This document shows positions 24,276 through 35,000 of a DNA stretch of 64,000 bases, in pieces; position 1 is the first letter of the stretch, and every line of letters begins with the position of its first letter. The notes below the pieces were generated by a model that was not told where the DNA came from, did no database searches, and was given only the letters and a program-made list of their open reading frames with translations. A program made the translations under genes and the position numbers. The DNA is from Kiritimatiellia bacterium. GTDB taxonomy: Bacteria > Verrucomicrobiota > Kiritimatiellia > RFP12 > UBA1067. The stretch is taken from contig JAFRBA010000205.1 in NCBI GenBank assembly GCA_017405115.1, forward strand, positions 10,743-74,742, read 5' to 3'.

Positions 24276-26338
24276 GACTCATCCCCTTTTCTGAAGAAAC
24301 TGGCGAAGCGGGCGTAGATAATTGGTTCGGCCATTCGCAGAAAATCGCCGTTGTGCGACATGTGGGCATCGTCCCAGCCGGCGATCTCAAGATACGCGTG
24401 GCGTACACCTCTTGAACAAAGCCGTTTATGGAGTGCGCGGTTCGGGCCCAGGAAGAAGTCCTTCACGCCTACGCATATGATAAAATCAAGCGTCCCGTCA
24501 GCAAGCGAGTCGCTCGCCGCAAGCGCCGTATGCCGCCGCCATGTTTCCTCGTTTCCAATCTTCGGTCCAAGCAAATCGGAAAGCCCAAACTGCTTCGGAA
24601 ACCCGGTGAAATCCACTCCTCCGTAGACATTTCCGACTGCACCGAATACATCGGGATGCCTGAAGCCTATCCAGCACGCGCCGTGACCGCCCATCGACGC
24701 GCCGACGATTGCACGCGCCGTGCGGCACGACTTCGTTTTGTATGTACGGTCGATCCATTCCACAAGTTCCGACGAAACGAATGTCTCGTATCGGTTTGTG
24801 GCGACGGCTGGCGCGTCAAACCACCAACTGCGTCCGCTTTGCGGACACACGGCGATGAACCCATACCCGTCCACAGCGCGGAAAAGCGGTTCGCCGAGAA
24901 ACGTCGAACTCGTTCCGCCCACGCCGTGCAGACAGACGACGACAGGATGCCGTCCGCCGTTTCGCCCATAGTAGCGTGGCAGAACAACAGCGACGGGAAC
25001 CGTGCGCCCCATCGACGGAGACGGCACGTCCACCCGCAACACGCGATCCTGGTCTTCATCCAAATCGAGACATTGGTATGACTGCGGCGGCACCGTGCGC
25101 GCAACACGGCGGCCGCCTATGCGTACGATAACTTCGCGCGGCTCGGCGCCAAGATTGACACACTGGAGCTGGAGGCGACCGCGCTTCCGTCCTACGACAT
25201 GGTGGAAGCCGTTTGTCGTATCGCTTCGCGAATCCAGCACCTCGTCAGGACGGTCGCCGGCGAAACGCACGTGCAGGTCGTAGTTCGGCGTGAGCGTCAG
25301 CGCCCTGCCGTCAAACTCGATCAGGTTCGGCCTCCAGTTCTCCCTGCCCTTCCATGCCAAGAGCGGCGCGTACGACGTCATCTCGACGAGATCGGCGTTT
25401 CTGAGAAGGTTCAGCAGAAACGCCATGTCCAGCAAAGCCGAGCGCGGCGTGTTCTCCGTGCCGCGTTCCTTGTGGGCATACTCCGTCACTGCCAGGCGTT
25501 GCGAGCGCGGATAGGCATCGAACCGCGCACACTCTCTCTCAAGCCAGTCGCGCGAAAAGTAGAAGTGCTCGTCCAGGATGTCCGCAATGTCGCTCGTCAG
25601 CTCTCGGCGGACTTCGGAATATCCCTGGTCGCGCTCCTTCGCGCGGTGGGCTGCGGCAATCAGTCTTATTTCCGGATGCCGAGCCCGCACCGCCTTGGCG
25701 ATTGCCCTGTAGCGGACAAAGTAATCCGCGCCGACATCCTCGTTGCCGATTGAAAGGTATTTCATCCCGAACGGTTTTGGATGTCCCATCGCAGCGCGCC
25801 TCGCTCCCCACTTCGTCGTTACGCCGCCGTTCGCGAATTCAACGAGGTCGCAGGCATCCTGCGCCACGGCGTCCATCTCCGCGCCAAGCGACTTCATGCA
25901 CAGGGGCTTCGAGAAGTGGCGGCACGTCATGCCCGCAGCGACGACGGGAACCGGCTCGGCGCCGAGCCGTTCGCACAAGAGGAAATACTCGTAGAAGCCA
26001 AGCCGGAAGCTTGTCGTATAGCCCCAGAGGTTGGAAACGCACGGGCGCTCTGCCGGAGGGCATATCGTCCGCTTCCAGCTAAACTGCTCCTCGAACGTGC
26101 GCCCCTGCGCGGCACAACCGCCGGGAAAGCGGACGAAGCCGGGCTTCAGCGCGGCGATTGCATCCACTACATCTTCGCGGAAGCCGTCCGGCGTCATCAA
26201 TGCGTCGGCGGCGTGACTCACGTCCTCGATGAAGACACCCTGAAACGTCGGCGCAACGGCGCGGGACGGGGCGGAATCGTCTACCGTGACCAAGACGGCT
26301 GGCAGCGCGCAGAGCAGGACGGCGGGCAGCGGCGTCAT
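24272..26338 (-). CDS. Bifunctional GH51-like arabinofuranosidase plus esterase
   Basis: A 688-residue exported two-domain enzyme. Signal peptide MTPLPAVLLCALPAVLVTV. Residues about 30-440 form a GH51-like alpha-L-arabinofuranosidase barrel with acid/base Glu200 (SIGNEDVG) and nucleophile Glu286 (VTEYAH). Residues about 455-688 are an esterase-D/PHB-depolymerase-like alpha/beta hydrolase with GASMGGHG (Ser548) and a His in DDAHMSHNG. Together they could strip arabinose and acyl groups from arabinoxylan. The ATG at 26338 overlaps the metallophosphatase TGA as ATGA; a longer upstream extension to 26806 would read antisense-like residues with no homology and is rejected. Confidence 0.83.
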   Translation of the reverse strand: MTPLPAVLLCALPAVLVTVDDSAPSRAVAPTFQGVFIEDVSHAADALMTPDGFREDVVDAIAALKPGFVRFPGGCAAQGRTFEEQFSWKRTICPPAERPCVSNLWGYTTSFRLGFYEYFLLCERLGAEPVPVVAAGMTCRHFSKPLCMKSLGAEMDAVAQDACDLVEFANGGVTTKWGARRAAMGHPKPFGMKYLSIGNEDVGADYFVRYRAIAKAVRARHPEIRLIAAAHRAKERDQGYSEVRRELTSDIADILDEHFYFSRDWLERECARFDAYPRSQRLAVTEYAHKERGTENTPRSALLDMAFLLNLLRNADLVEMTSYAPLLAWKGRENWRPNLIEFDGRALTLTPNYDLHVRFAGDRPDEVLDSRSDTTNGFHHVVGRKRGRLQLQCVNLGAEPREVIVRIGGRRVARTVPPQSYQCLDLDEDQDRVLRVDVPSPSMGRTVPVAVVLPRYYGRNGGRHPVVVCLHGVGGTSSTFLGEPLFRAVDGYGFIAVCPQSGRSWWFDAPAVATNRYETFVSSELVEWIDRTYKTKSCRTARAIVGASMGGHGACWIGFRHPDVFGAVGNVYGGVDFTGFPKQFGLSDLLGPKIGNEETWRRHTALAASDSLADGTLDFIICVGVKDFFLGPNRALHKRLCSRGVRHAYLEIAGWDDAHMSHNGDFLRMAEPIIYARFASFFRKGDES

Positions 26339-27624
26339 GTATTTCGCGGCGGGAATTCGTGGCGGCCCGCAATGCTGTTTCGCCATGCGTCGTAGACCGT
26401 GACGACGAGCCGGCCGCTTTCCGCCTTCCCCTCGATCACCGTCGGGAAATAGCCCGGGTTCTTCACGGACTTGCCGTCGATGAAACGCTCCCCCCGTTCG
26501 TATCCGCCGCCTTCGATCTGAGCCCAGGAGCGCGATGCGTCCGCCATGTCGCATCGGTACTCGTGCATGTGCCCGACGACTACCACCTGCACGCCGTGGC
26601 GCGTGAGCACCGGAGCCCACTCGCGCGCGCCCTCCGCGCTCCACCACATTGGGTTGTCCCTCTCGGACTTGCGCGGCAGAAGAGGTATGTGGCAGCTTGC
26701 CACGACATACGGTGCAGACGCGATCTCGGGGCGTGAAAGCGCGTCTTCCAGCCAGTTCGTCTGCGCACTCCTGTATGCGGCGCAATTCGAGAGCCCGGCG
26801 TGCCACGGATGGTCGTCGGGCCGGTCCTCGCCGGTGTCGAGCCCGATTATGGCGATGTCTCCCTGGCGTATCGCGAAGTTGCGCAGAAGCGCTTCGTCCT
26901 TGGGTCGACGTTCAGACGCAAGGCGCGGCAGAATGACGTCATGCGGATTGCGCATGTACAGCCCGCGGTACTCGTGGTTGCCGTTGTTGAAGAGAACCGG
27001 CATGCGCGCCGCGTAATCCGCGTCTTCCACCTCCGGCGTGAGAAGCGCCTTCACGACCTGATCAGCGTTCTCGGTCGAGTTCAGGGCGTCGCCGTTCCAG
27101 ATTGCGACGGGCGGCGCCAGTTCCTTTAGCTTGCGCGTGACCATGCCGAAGCTCTTCCAGTCCATGTGCGTGTCGTTCAGCACGGCGAAGCGCGACTCGG
27201 CCGCCGCGCCCGGGGTCTTGAAAGAGTAGACGGGGGAAGTCTGCGTCTCGCCAAGCTCGCGATGGTATCCGCCGCGCTCGTACATGAGGCGCGTCGTCTT
27301 CGTGCGGTAGTGGTATAGCGTCGCCGGCCTGAGCCCGGAAAGCCGAGCCGAAAGAATCCTGTCGTCGAAGCCGTTCACTCCGAATCCGCCGCACCGGAAC
27401 GTACGCGCGTCCAGCATGTCGGGACTTTCCGATACCTCCACCTCGCCCTTCGCCATCGCACCCACGGCCCACACGACGCCCATGGACGTCTCTGCGGGAA
27501 CCTGGAGCATCGGCGCGGACGCTACGAGCCTGCCGCCGCGCGGCAGATGCGCCGCAGCGGCAGGGCGAACCAGTCCCGTGGCGGCAAACAGCGCCGAGCC
27601 GCCGATGAATTCACGTCTGTTCAT
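26335..27624 (-). CDS. Tat-exported metallophosphoesterase
   Basis: A 429-residue purple-acid-phosphatase-like protein. Tat leader NRREFIGGSALFAATG, a fibronectin-like domain (about 35-140) and a metallophosphoesterase core with NDTHMD, WNGDALN, GNHEY, ASCHIP and VVVGHMHEYR metal ligands. AAGGAGG precedes the ATG. A truncated copy of its first 60 residues lies at 36.9-37.1 kb at the other end of the run. Substrate unknown, possibly a phosphorylated glycan or phosphodiester. Confidence 0.85.
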   Translation of the reverse strand: MNRREFIGGSALFAATGLVRPAAAAHLPRGGRLVASAPMLQVPAETSMGVVWAVGAMAKGEVEVSESPDMLDARTFRCGGFGVNGFDDRILSARLSGLRPATLYHYRTKTTRLMYERGGYHRELGETQTSPVYSFKTPGAAAESRFAVLNDTHMDWKSFGMVTRKLKELAPPVAIWNGDALNSTENADQVVKALLTPEVEDADYAARMPVLFNNGNHEYRGLYMRNPHDVILPRLASERRPKDEALLRNFAIRQGDIAIIGLDTGEDRPDDHPWHAGLSNCAAYRSAQTNWLEDALSRPEIASAPYVVASCHIPLLPRKSERDNPMWWSAEGAREWAPVLTRHGVQVVVVGHMHEYRCDMADASRSWAQIEGGGYERGERFIDGKSVKNPGYFPTVIEGKAESGRLVVTVYDAWRNSIAGRHEFPPRNT

Positions 27625-27681
27625 TACCCTCCTTGTCCCCTTTACCGGAATGTCAAAGCCATTGTGCCCAACATGCCCCGG

Positions 27682-29982
27682 TCACGATGCCCGAATCGAC
27701 GCCGATGCAAATGCGGCGCGGACATCCTCCAGCGAAGCGTCCGTCTCGAGATGCGCCAGATTCTCGGCGACAAGCTCGGTCACGCCGTTGAGCGGGCGGG
27801 TCAGCTTCAGAACGCTCCTGTCGGCAACGTCCCAGTAGGCGACGACGCGCTTCCCGCCACGCTCGAAGACGAACGCTCGCACGCGCGACCACCTGTCCCC
27901 GGCGACGTCGAGCTGCCTCCACTCCAGAAGCTCGTACTCGCCCTTCCCGTTCAGGCATAGATGGAACTCCCGAGCCGGATCCTTCAACATCTCCTTCTGC
28001 TCGGACGTCAGCCATTTTCTGCGGCGCACGTCCTCCCAGCGCCGCATCATCTCGAAAATGTCGCCCTGGCGCCTGTGGCGGCCAAGACCGGCGACGTCGA
28101 TCTGCACGGTCGCCGGACTGTCGAACGCGGCCGCCTTGGACGTGCCGTACTCCCAGATGTCGACCTGCGTGCCGACCGTACGGCGGCCGGAGCGGAACAG
28201 TCCCTCCCTGAGCGCCGGTTCGCCGTCCAGCTTCGCCGACCAGAAGCCCCACCATCCGAAGTCAACGCGGGAGAAGTCTTTCGCAAGACGCTTCGCCGCG
28301 GCGCAGGGATACTCGACGATCTTCTCCTTGAATATCTCGGGGCCGAAGACGTCGAAGGCGTTCGCGCCCGACTGTATGTGCCAGCCGAAGTGGCTCTTGG
28401 CGCAGCCCTCGGTGAAGAGAGGCGCGCGGCCCGACGCTCTTCGGCAGGCCTCCACGCAGCGGTACTGGGAAAGCGAGATGTTGACCGTGCACGGCTCGTT
28501 CGCGTCCTCAGACCCGTCGAAGTAGAGGAAGTCGAGCCCGCACTTGTATATCCGCGCGATCTTCTCGGCGATCTCGTCCTGCAGGGACGACGCCTGGTCG
28601 ATGTACGAAGATACGGCCTGGCACTCGCTCATGGCCAGCACGCCGCCGATCTCGCCGCGTGGATGGTCCTTCGCGTACGTGCCGAAGTGCCGCCGCCTGA
28701 CGCCGGTGAACTTGTAGGGACGCTCCGTCGTATAGCCGGCATAGGCGAAAAGCTCCGTGCCGAATCTCAGGACGCGTATCTTCTCCTGCATCGGGGCGGC
28801 GACCGGATTCTCCTCGACCAGTATCTCGTCGGGGTCCGCAGCGGCCGGGATCGGATGCGAGAGCGTGTAGTGTCTGAGAAGCGCGAGACGGTGGTCGGCC
28901 TCCGGCGTCACATAGGACGAGTCGATGCCGATGAATGTCTGAAGCGTGTGCATGCCGACGGAAATGCCCTCCCTGTGCAGGCGGTCGATCGCCGCCGTCA
29001 GCTTCTCCTCCGTCCAGCCGTTGTCCCACGAATAGTCCGGCAGCGTCCTGTAGTTCTTCGCCTTCACGAGATTCGGATAGTAGACGAGCAGCATTCTGAA
29101 GCCGCCCTGCTTCATGGCCGAGACGATTCTGTCGACGGTATCCGGACGGAAGCCGCCGACCCAGAATATGGAGGCGTTTAGACGGCTGTCGCGCCGGCTC
29201 TGAACGCCGCGCGGCAGCCCGAGGTCGCGCTCCACGGCGTCGATCTGGTCGAGAAAGCTCTCCCTGCCGGACGCGACCGCCAGAACCGCCACGCCGTTTG
29301 TGACGCCGTAGCTTCTGAGCGACTCGACCGTGAGCTTGCGGAACCCGTGCCGACGCTCGCTGTCGACGTCCATGTATGGCGTGCCGCCGATGACGCCGAC
29401 CGCCGCCCTGTCGTCCCACATGACGTTCAGCCATTCGCCGAAGTTCTCGCGCTCCTTCACCGGCAGCTGCAGCAGGCGGAAGGACTCCACCGGCGGCACG
29501 TCGAGGTTCCAGTTGTAGTATTGGTGCTCGTCCGTAGTGTTGGATATGAGGCGGTCGATCTTGAACGTCGCATAGCCATCGGGCGACTCCGTGACGCGCA
29601 CGGCCACCTGGTAGGGCGCCGTCTCGAAGCCGACATAGAGAAGGTCGCCATCGCGGCGGATGCGGTTCGCAGGATAGGTCGTCCGCTTCGCCTGCTGGAC
29701 GAGGCGGATCTCGTTGTTGAACGGGCGGATCTGCGTCGAGGCGAAGACGGGGACCTTCTCGTCCGCAAGCAGGCACTCCTCGCCGGTCGCCTTGACGACA
29801 AGCGAGCGCGCCGTCGCGTCGGGGTTGATCATCAGCTTGAACGCCTTCGTCTCGACGACGACAGGCGTCTTGCCGTCAAAGAGGTCTTCGGGCGGCATGT
29901 TCCCGCCGTCTGCGCGCGTCCAGTGCCCCGCAGCCCACGCCAGGGCCAGGAACCTGCCAACCTTCCAGAGCGTCCCCGTCAC
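27682..29982 (-). CDS. Secreted TIM-barrel protein, probable glycosidase of unassigned family
   Basis: A 766-residue exported protein. A beta-rich N-terminal domain is followed by a barrel-like region in which FLYFDGSED and GISVGMHTLQTFIG resemble GH27/36-type alpha-glycosidases with the Asp as possible nucleophile, but no family is assigned. The C-terminus (about 690-760) is a small beta domain. I choose the GTG at 29982: GGAGG lies eight bases upstream, while the GTG at 29991 abuts it. The next gene upstream ends 21 bases away. Confidence 0.7.
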   Translation of the reverse strand: MTGTLWKVGRFLALAWAAGHWTRADGGNMPPEDLFDGKTPVVVETKAFKLMINPDATARSLVVKATGEECLLADEKVPVFASTQIRPFNNEIRLVQQAKRTTYPANRIRRDGDLLYVGFETAPYQVAVRVTESPDGYATFKIDRLISNTTDEHQYYNWNLDVPPVESFRLLQLPVKERENFGEWLNVMWDDRAAVGVIGGTPYMDVDSERRHGFRKLTVESLRSYGVTNGVAVLAVASGRESFLDQIDAVERDLGLPRGVQSRRDSRLNASIFWVGGFRPDTVDRIVSAMKQGGFRMLLVYYPNLVKAKNYRTLPDYSWDNGWTEEKLTAAIDRLHREGISVGMHTLQTFIGIDSSYVTPEADHRLALLRHYTLSHPIPAAADPDEILVEENPVAAPMQEKIRVLRFGTELFAYAGYTTERPYKFTGVRRRHFGTYAKDHPRGEIGGVLAMSECQAVSSYIDQASSLQDEIAEKIARIYKCGLDFLYFDGSEDANEPCTVNISLSQYRCVEACRRASGRAPLFTEGCAKSHFGWHIQSGANAFDVFGPEIFKEKIVEYPCAAAKRLAKDFSRVDFGWWGFWSAKLDGEPALREGLFRSGRRTVGTQVDIWEYGTSKAAAFDSPATVQIDVAGLGRHRRQGDIFEMMRRWEDVRRRKWLTSEQKEMLKDPAREFHLCLNGKGEYELLEWRQLDVAGDRWSRVRAFVFERGGKRVVAYWDVADRSVLKLTRPLNGVTELVAENLAHLETDASLEDVRAAFASASIRAS

Positions 29983-30003
29983 TTCGCCCACCTCCGACTT
30001 AAG

Positions 30004-32031
30004 TCACCTGATCTCGAAGACCGCGAGCTCGCCCGGCCCGAGCTGGCAGCCGAACGACGCGCCGTCGGCGACGGCGACGTCCTTTCCGGAGAGCAGCTCG
30101 GTCACCTTGCGGACGCACCCCTTGCCGGGCCTGAGCGCGACCTTCACGTCTGTCGTCTTCGACGCGTCAAGCTCCTCCGGCGCGTCCGCGAACTTCGTGA
30201 CGCCGGCGTTGTTGAATACATAGAGCCATACGTGGTCGTCGGCCGCCGTGAGCCCGTAGGCGCAGTCGCCGTCCACCGCGAACGGGAAATAGGCGTCCTG
30301 CAGCTCATTCAGCGCCGCTTCGAGACGCGGATAGCGCACCTCGCCGTGCGCGATGGAGCGTCCCTTGCCCGTCGTGACGGCGTCGGCGAGCGTGTCCGGC
30401 CCGACGCGGACGACGCGCCCGCCCTCGGCCTCGTATTGCGCGAGCGTCTTCTCCCATGACGTGTCGCGGTAGTCGCCGACCACCACGAGCGCCTTGTAGC
30501 TCTTCATCACGGCCAGCAGGCGTTCGGGCGTCTGCGAGGTCGCGTCGGGCGCAATAACGTCGTACATGTCCGCGTATGGCGAGTTGCGCAGGCATTTCTC
30601 TTCGCCGCGGTCGCGGCAGACGGAGTAGTCGCAGCCCGGCACGAGTGTGTAGAACACGGCGTCGACCGCCTTGTCGCCGGCCGTATAGCCAAAGGCGGGA
30701 TTGGCGAACGGCGCACCGCCCCATGTCGGATATCCCTGCGCGAGCGGCACGCAGACCGCGACGGGAGAGTAGTGCGCGCCGCGGTCCGGATGCTCGCGCA
30801 TGAAGCGGGCGAATTCGGCGTATATCTTGCCGCGCGGCGAGAACACGGTCTTGCCCTGCGCCTTGTCCCACATGTTTATGATGCCGCTGTTCCACTCTTC
30901 GAGCTGGATGTAGTTCGCGCCGGAAAGGTAGGCGAGGTAGTGCGTGCGCTTGAAGAGCGAGCGCGAAATGCCAAAGTCGGGGCCTGAGTTGCCTTGGCGC
31001 ATTGTGCCGCCAGGCGCCCACTTGGCTTCGCGCGGCTCGGCGTAGTGCGGCTCGCCGGTCGCCTCTGCCGTCGCAGGGTAGCGGCATATCGCGTCGCCGA
31101 GATAGCCCTTGCCGAACTTCGACGGACCGTTCACGTAGCCCGCGATGTACCACTCCCACGGCACGCCGAACTGCCGCGCCGCGCCGCGCGTGAACATCGC
31201 CGTGGGCTGGTAGCGGTACTGCCCCGAGCGCGTCGTCTCCATCCTGACCAGCGCCGCGCCGAGGTCGCCGGCGATGTGGAGCGTGTTCAGGTGGGCGTCG
31301 AGAACGGCCATCGTGCCGCCGAAGTTGCGCTCCTTGCGCATGGCGAAGTAGCGCTTCAGCAGGTCGACATGCTCGTAGCGCGTCTTCGGGCGAGTGCCGA
31401 GAAACCTGGCGAGCGCCGCCACTCTGTTCGACGAGTCCGGCCTGTCGTCGCAGTAAGTCCCTCTCCGCCCGGCAAGGGTGGCCCATGCGTTGTCGAGGTC
31501 GTTGCACCACTCGCCCATGCCGCCGTCCACGACGAGGTTCGGGTGCGCGGCCCGCCAAGCGCGGTACGCCGGCATGTCGACCGAGACGGGGCTGCCCCAG
31601 GTGCTGCGGAAGCGCTCGCTGCGCTTCGTCAGGAAGAACGGCCGGTCAGGCAGCGGGTTCGATGTCAGTATCTCGCGGTCGGGCGCGCCGGGACGGAAGT
31701 AGTCTTCGAGCTTCGGCCAGACGGCGAGGCCGGTTTCTGGCGGCGGCGGATTCGCCGCCGCGACATAGCACGGCACGACGTCGGCGACCGCCGGGTCGGC
31801 GTTGAACTCGGGATTGTCGCGAGCGACGAACTTGCCGGCCCAGCCGTATGCCGTGTAGCGGTCGAGGACGCGCCAGCAGTCGCGGCCCATGATCACCTGC
31901 GGCTTGTGTCCTTGGGGAATATCCACCAGCGGCTTCGCGCCCGTCGCGCAGTCGCAGCAGCCGGCCGCGACCAGCGCCATGACACATACCATCGCACCGG
32001 AGACGCCAGCCATTTCATTCGTCTTTGCCAT
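30004..32031 (-). CDS. Lipoprotein, glycosidase-like, family unknown
   Basis: A 675-residue exported protein with a lipobox-like VAAGC (Cys25), so probably membrane-anchored. Aromatic and acidic clusters (WEWYIAGY, IQLEEWNSG, DYSVCRDRGEEK) and a C-terminal beta domain resemble clan GH-A hydrolases with an accessory domain, but no catalytic signature is certain. AAGGAG six bases before the ATG. Lies 21 bp before the next gene in the run. Confidence 0.62.
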   Translation of the reverse strand: MAKTNEMAGVSGAMVCVMALVAAGCCDCATGAKPLVDIPQGHKPQVIMGRDCWRVLDRYTAYGWAGKFVARDNPEFNADPAVADVVPCYVAAANPPPPETGLAVWPKLEDYFRPGAPDREILTSNPLPDRPFFLTKRSERFRSTWGSPVSVDMPAYRAWRAAHPNLVVDGGMGEWCNDLDNAWATLAGRRGTYCDDRPDSSNRVAALARFLGTRPKTRYEHVDLLKRYFAMRKERNFGGTMAVLDAHLNTLHIAGDLGAALVRMETTRSGQYRYQPTAMFTRGAARQFGVPWEWYIAGYVNGPSKFGKGYLGDAICRYPATAEATGEPHYAEPREAKWAPGGTMRQGNSGPDFGISRSLFKRTHYLAYLSGANYIQLEEWNSGIINMWDKAQGKTVFSPRGKIYAEFARFMREHPDRGAHYSPVAVCVPLAQGYPTWGGAPFANPAFGYTAGDKAVDAVFYTLVPGCDYSVCRDRGEEKCLRNSPYADMYDVIAPDATSQTPERLLAVMKSYKALVVVGDYRDTSWEKTLAQYEAEGGRVVRVGPDTLADAVTTGKGRSIAHGEVRYPRLEAALNELQDAYFPFAVDGDCAYGLTAADDHVWLYVFNNAGVTKFADAPEELDASKTTDVKVALRPGKGCVRKVTELLSGKDVAVADGASFGCQLGPGELAVFEIR

Positions 32032-32068
32032 TTCATTCTCCTTTGGTTTGTGTTGTTTGCTCCCTGGT

Positions 32069-35000
32069 TCAGCGAATGATCACGCCGAATCCAGACTTTA
32101 CGACCTTGAGCACGATGCTTCCGCCACGCACCGCCAGCAAGCAGAAGCGGTTCTTGACGCCTGTCGTATCCATGGTCAGCTCGCCGACGCGCAGGTCGCC
32201 CAGCGCCCGCAGTATGACAAACTCGCCCGCCGCCAGCTTGCCGACCGAGCCGTCGAGGCGCACCGTGCAGCCCGCCGAGAGGTCGGCGTCGCCGCTGACG
32301 GTCAGTCCCGAGACAGACCCGTCCGCGTTCACCGTGACGACGATTTCCGAAGCCCCTGCGCCGACGACCGAACCGGCGACCGTGCCTGCGCCGGAAAGGA
32401 TCCTAGCCGTCAGCGGCGCGTTGCCGCGCAGCGAGAGAGTCGCGCCCGCCTCGACCGCGACCGAATCCGCGACGGGCGCGCGATAGCCGACAGTCTCCTC
32501 GCCGTACCACTTCATGCGCAGATACGCCTCGACCTTCTTCGCCTCCTCTTCGGACAGCGCGCGCTCGTAGACGATCAGTTCGCCAATCTCTTCACCGCCA
32601 TAATAGCGGTTGTAGAGGCCGCCGCTCGACAGCGCGGACATGCCGAAGGAGTTGTAGGTTACGAGCGAAACGATGTCGTATCCGCCAGAGAAACCGACGA
32701 CCGACGGATCCACGGCTTCGCCGTTCAAGAAGAAGCGGCTGGCGTAGGCGTAGTTGCCGCCGAAACCGGGATAGTGGTATTTCGCGCCCGAGCGGAATAT
32801 CGGATCGTCCTTCGACGCGCCGTAGGCGTCGCCGCCGCGCGTCAGCCCGAGCCCCTGGTTGTAGGCACCACCGCCGCAGCCGAGAATGCCGCTGCCGCCG
32901 CCGTTGCGCGAACCCCAGACGGCGAAGACGGAGTGCATCCCGTTCGTCGTCTTCAGCGACATTGCGGACGAGTTTTGCGGCACGGCGCCGCCGCTCTGCG
33001 TGTTGTCGTAGTGGTACTCGCCGAAATCGACCGTCGGCAGACCGTTCAGCGCATTCGTGTGCACATACGGCTTCTGCGTCGAGTTCTGACGGGCCAGCGT
33101 CGCAGTCGGATAGCCCTCGCCGCGCACGTCCGACCAGGCCGTCAGGTTCGTGACGCCATCGACGACGATGTAGTCCGACCCGATTGCCGTCGCGTCCAGG
33201 TGCAGATAGGGATTCGCAGGCAGGTCGCCGGCCGTGAGCGCCGGCGCGGCAAGTTCCAGCGTTCCCTCCGCGACGCGCAGCTTGCCCGAGGCGTTCACGT
33301 ATTCGGGCACGAAGAGCGTGCCAGCGCCGGACTTGACGAGCGTGTTGCCGCCAGTCACGCCATCGACCATAAGAGAGCCGCCCTCCGCGACGGCGAGATT
33401 CAGGTCGCCTCCCGTCACGTCCGCGACGCCGAGCGTCGAGCCGTCGGCGTTCGTCGGCCTGAAGTTGACGATCTCGCAGTTGTTCCACTTCTTCGCCAGA
33501 TAGGCCGTGATCGCCTGGCGGTCCGTCAGCGACACTTCGTTGGTGAACACGATGAGTTCGCACAGACCCTTGTTGCCGAACCGGCTTGTGGAGCCGTAGT
33601 CGAAGTCGAACGTGTCCGCCGCAGGATACGGTTCGACCGTCTCGAGCGACGTCACGAGCGGGGCGTACATGTGCTTGTCAGGGTAGCGGCCGCCGTCGAG
33701 AGTGCTGGCCTTTTCGGTGTAGTAGGGGAAACCGTGAGCTGTCGCGTCCCATACCTTGTCAAGCACGCGAAACGTGCCGCCGAGGACGCCGGCGCAGGCG
33801 TGCGAGTAGAATATCGGCGTTGTGAAATACGCCTGCGAATCGCTCGGCGCACGCACAAAATCGCCGATGTGGCCGGATACGCGCGACGAGCAGCCGAGAT
33901 ACTGGCCGCCGAAGCTGTCGGCCCGGTCCAGCACCTGAAAGACGAACCTGATGCCGTAGATGGGCTTGTCCCATACGAGAGAGTCCGTCAATGTTATGTC
34001 GCTTGTTTCGCCGGACACCGGCGCGCACTTGCCGGCGAACACGATAGACTTGTTGCCGCGGTTTAGATCCTTGAGAATCGGCATGTAGAGCCCGTCCGTC
34101 GTGTTCGTCGCGAAGGCATGGCCCGCGCCGCGCACGTCGTTGACGCGGTAGACGTATCTGGTCGTGTCGACCTGGCGGAGCTCAAGCGAGGCCGCGTTGT
34201 CGGCATCGACCCAGAACGCCGGGTCGAGCCGCGCAGGCAGCGTCGTCCAGACGGGAACCTCGTGGACGACATCCGCGCCCTTCGGATCGTAGACGTAGAC
34301 CACTTTGGCGCCCCCGCGGCAGATGAACCCAGAACTGCGGGCGCCGCCGGCGACGGTCAGCGTCCCGCCGGAGAGGATCGCCCCTTCGGCAAGCGACGCC
34401 GACTCGACGGTCAGCCCATCCGCCGGCACGACGAACTCGGCCCCGCTCGCGACGGTCAGCGACTTCACGCTGCCCGCGCCGTCCGGAACGGATGGCTCAA
34501 GGCGCCCGCACTCGACGGCGAGACTGCCGCATTCGGTGTCCTCGAAGGCGATCTTCAGCGTGCCTGCGCCGCGCTTGACGAAAGCGCCTTTCCATTCAAG
34601 GACGTGCTTCACGTCGACAGTCTTCCCCTCCGGGATTGAAAGACCCGTGACGGCGTCGGCGGTCGACTGCAGGATGCGCGAATATTCGTCGGACTCGGCT
34701 CGACCGCCCGGCGGCACGAGCTCCAGTTCGCATGTCTCAAGCTTGAGACGCGCCTTGGTCTGCGTTTCAGCGCTCTGGAAACCGCACGTCGAAAAGACGC
34801 CTGGCTCGAATCCGGCATCCGTCTTGACAGTGACATGCCCGGCGGTCAGCCAGCGGAAATTCGTCGTGCAGACGACAAACTCGTCCTCGGCGCGATACTT
34901 GTGCACTTTGATGGTCACGGCGTCCGTTCCCATTTGCCCGATTGACGCAAAAGACTGGCGCAGAGAGGCCGTCCTGGCCGCAAACGTCAGCGTGGACGCG

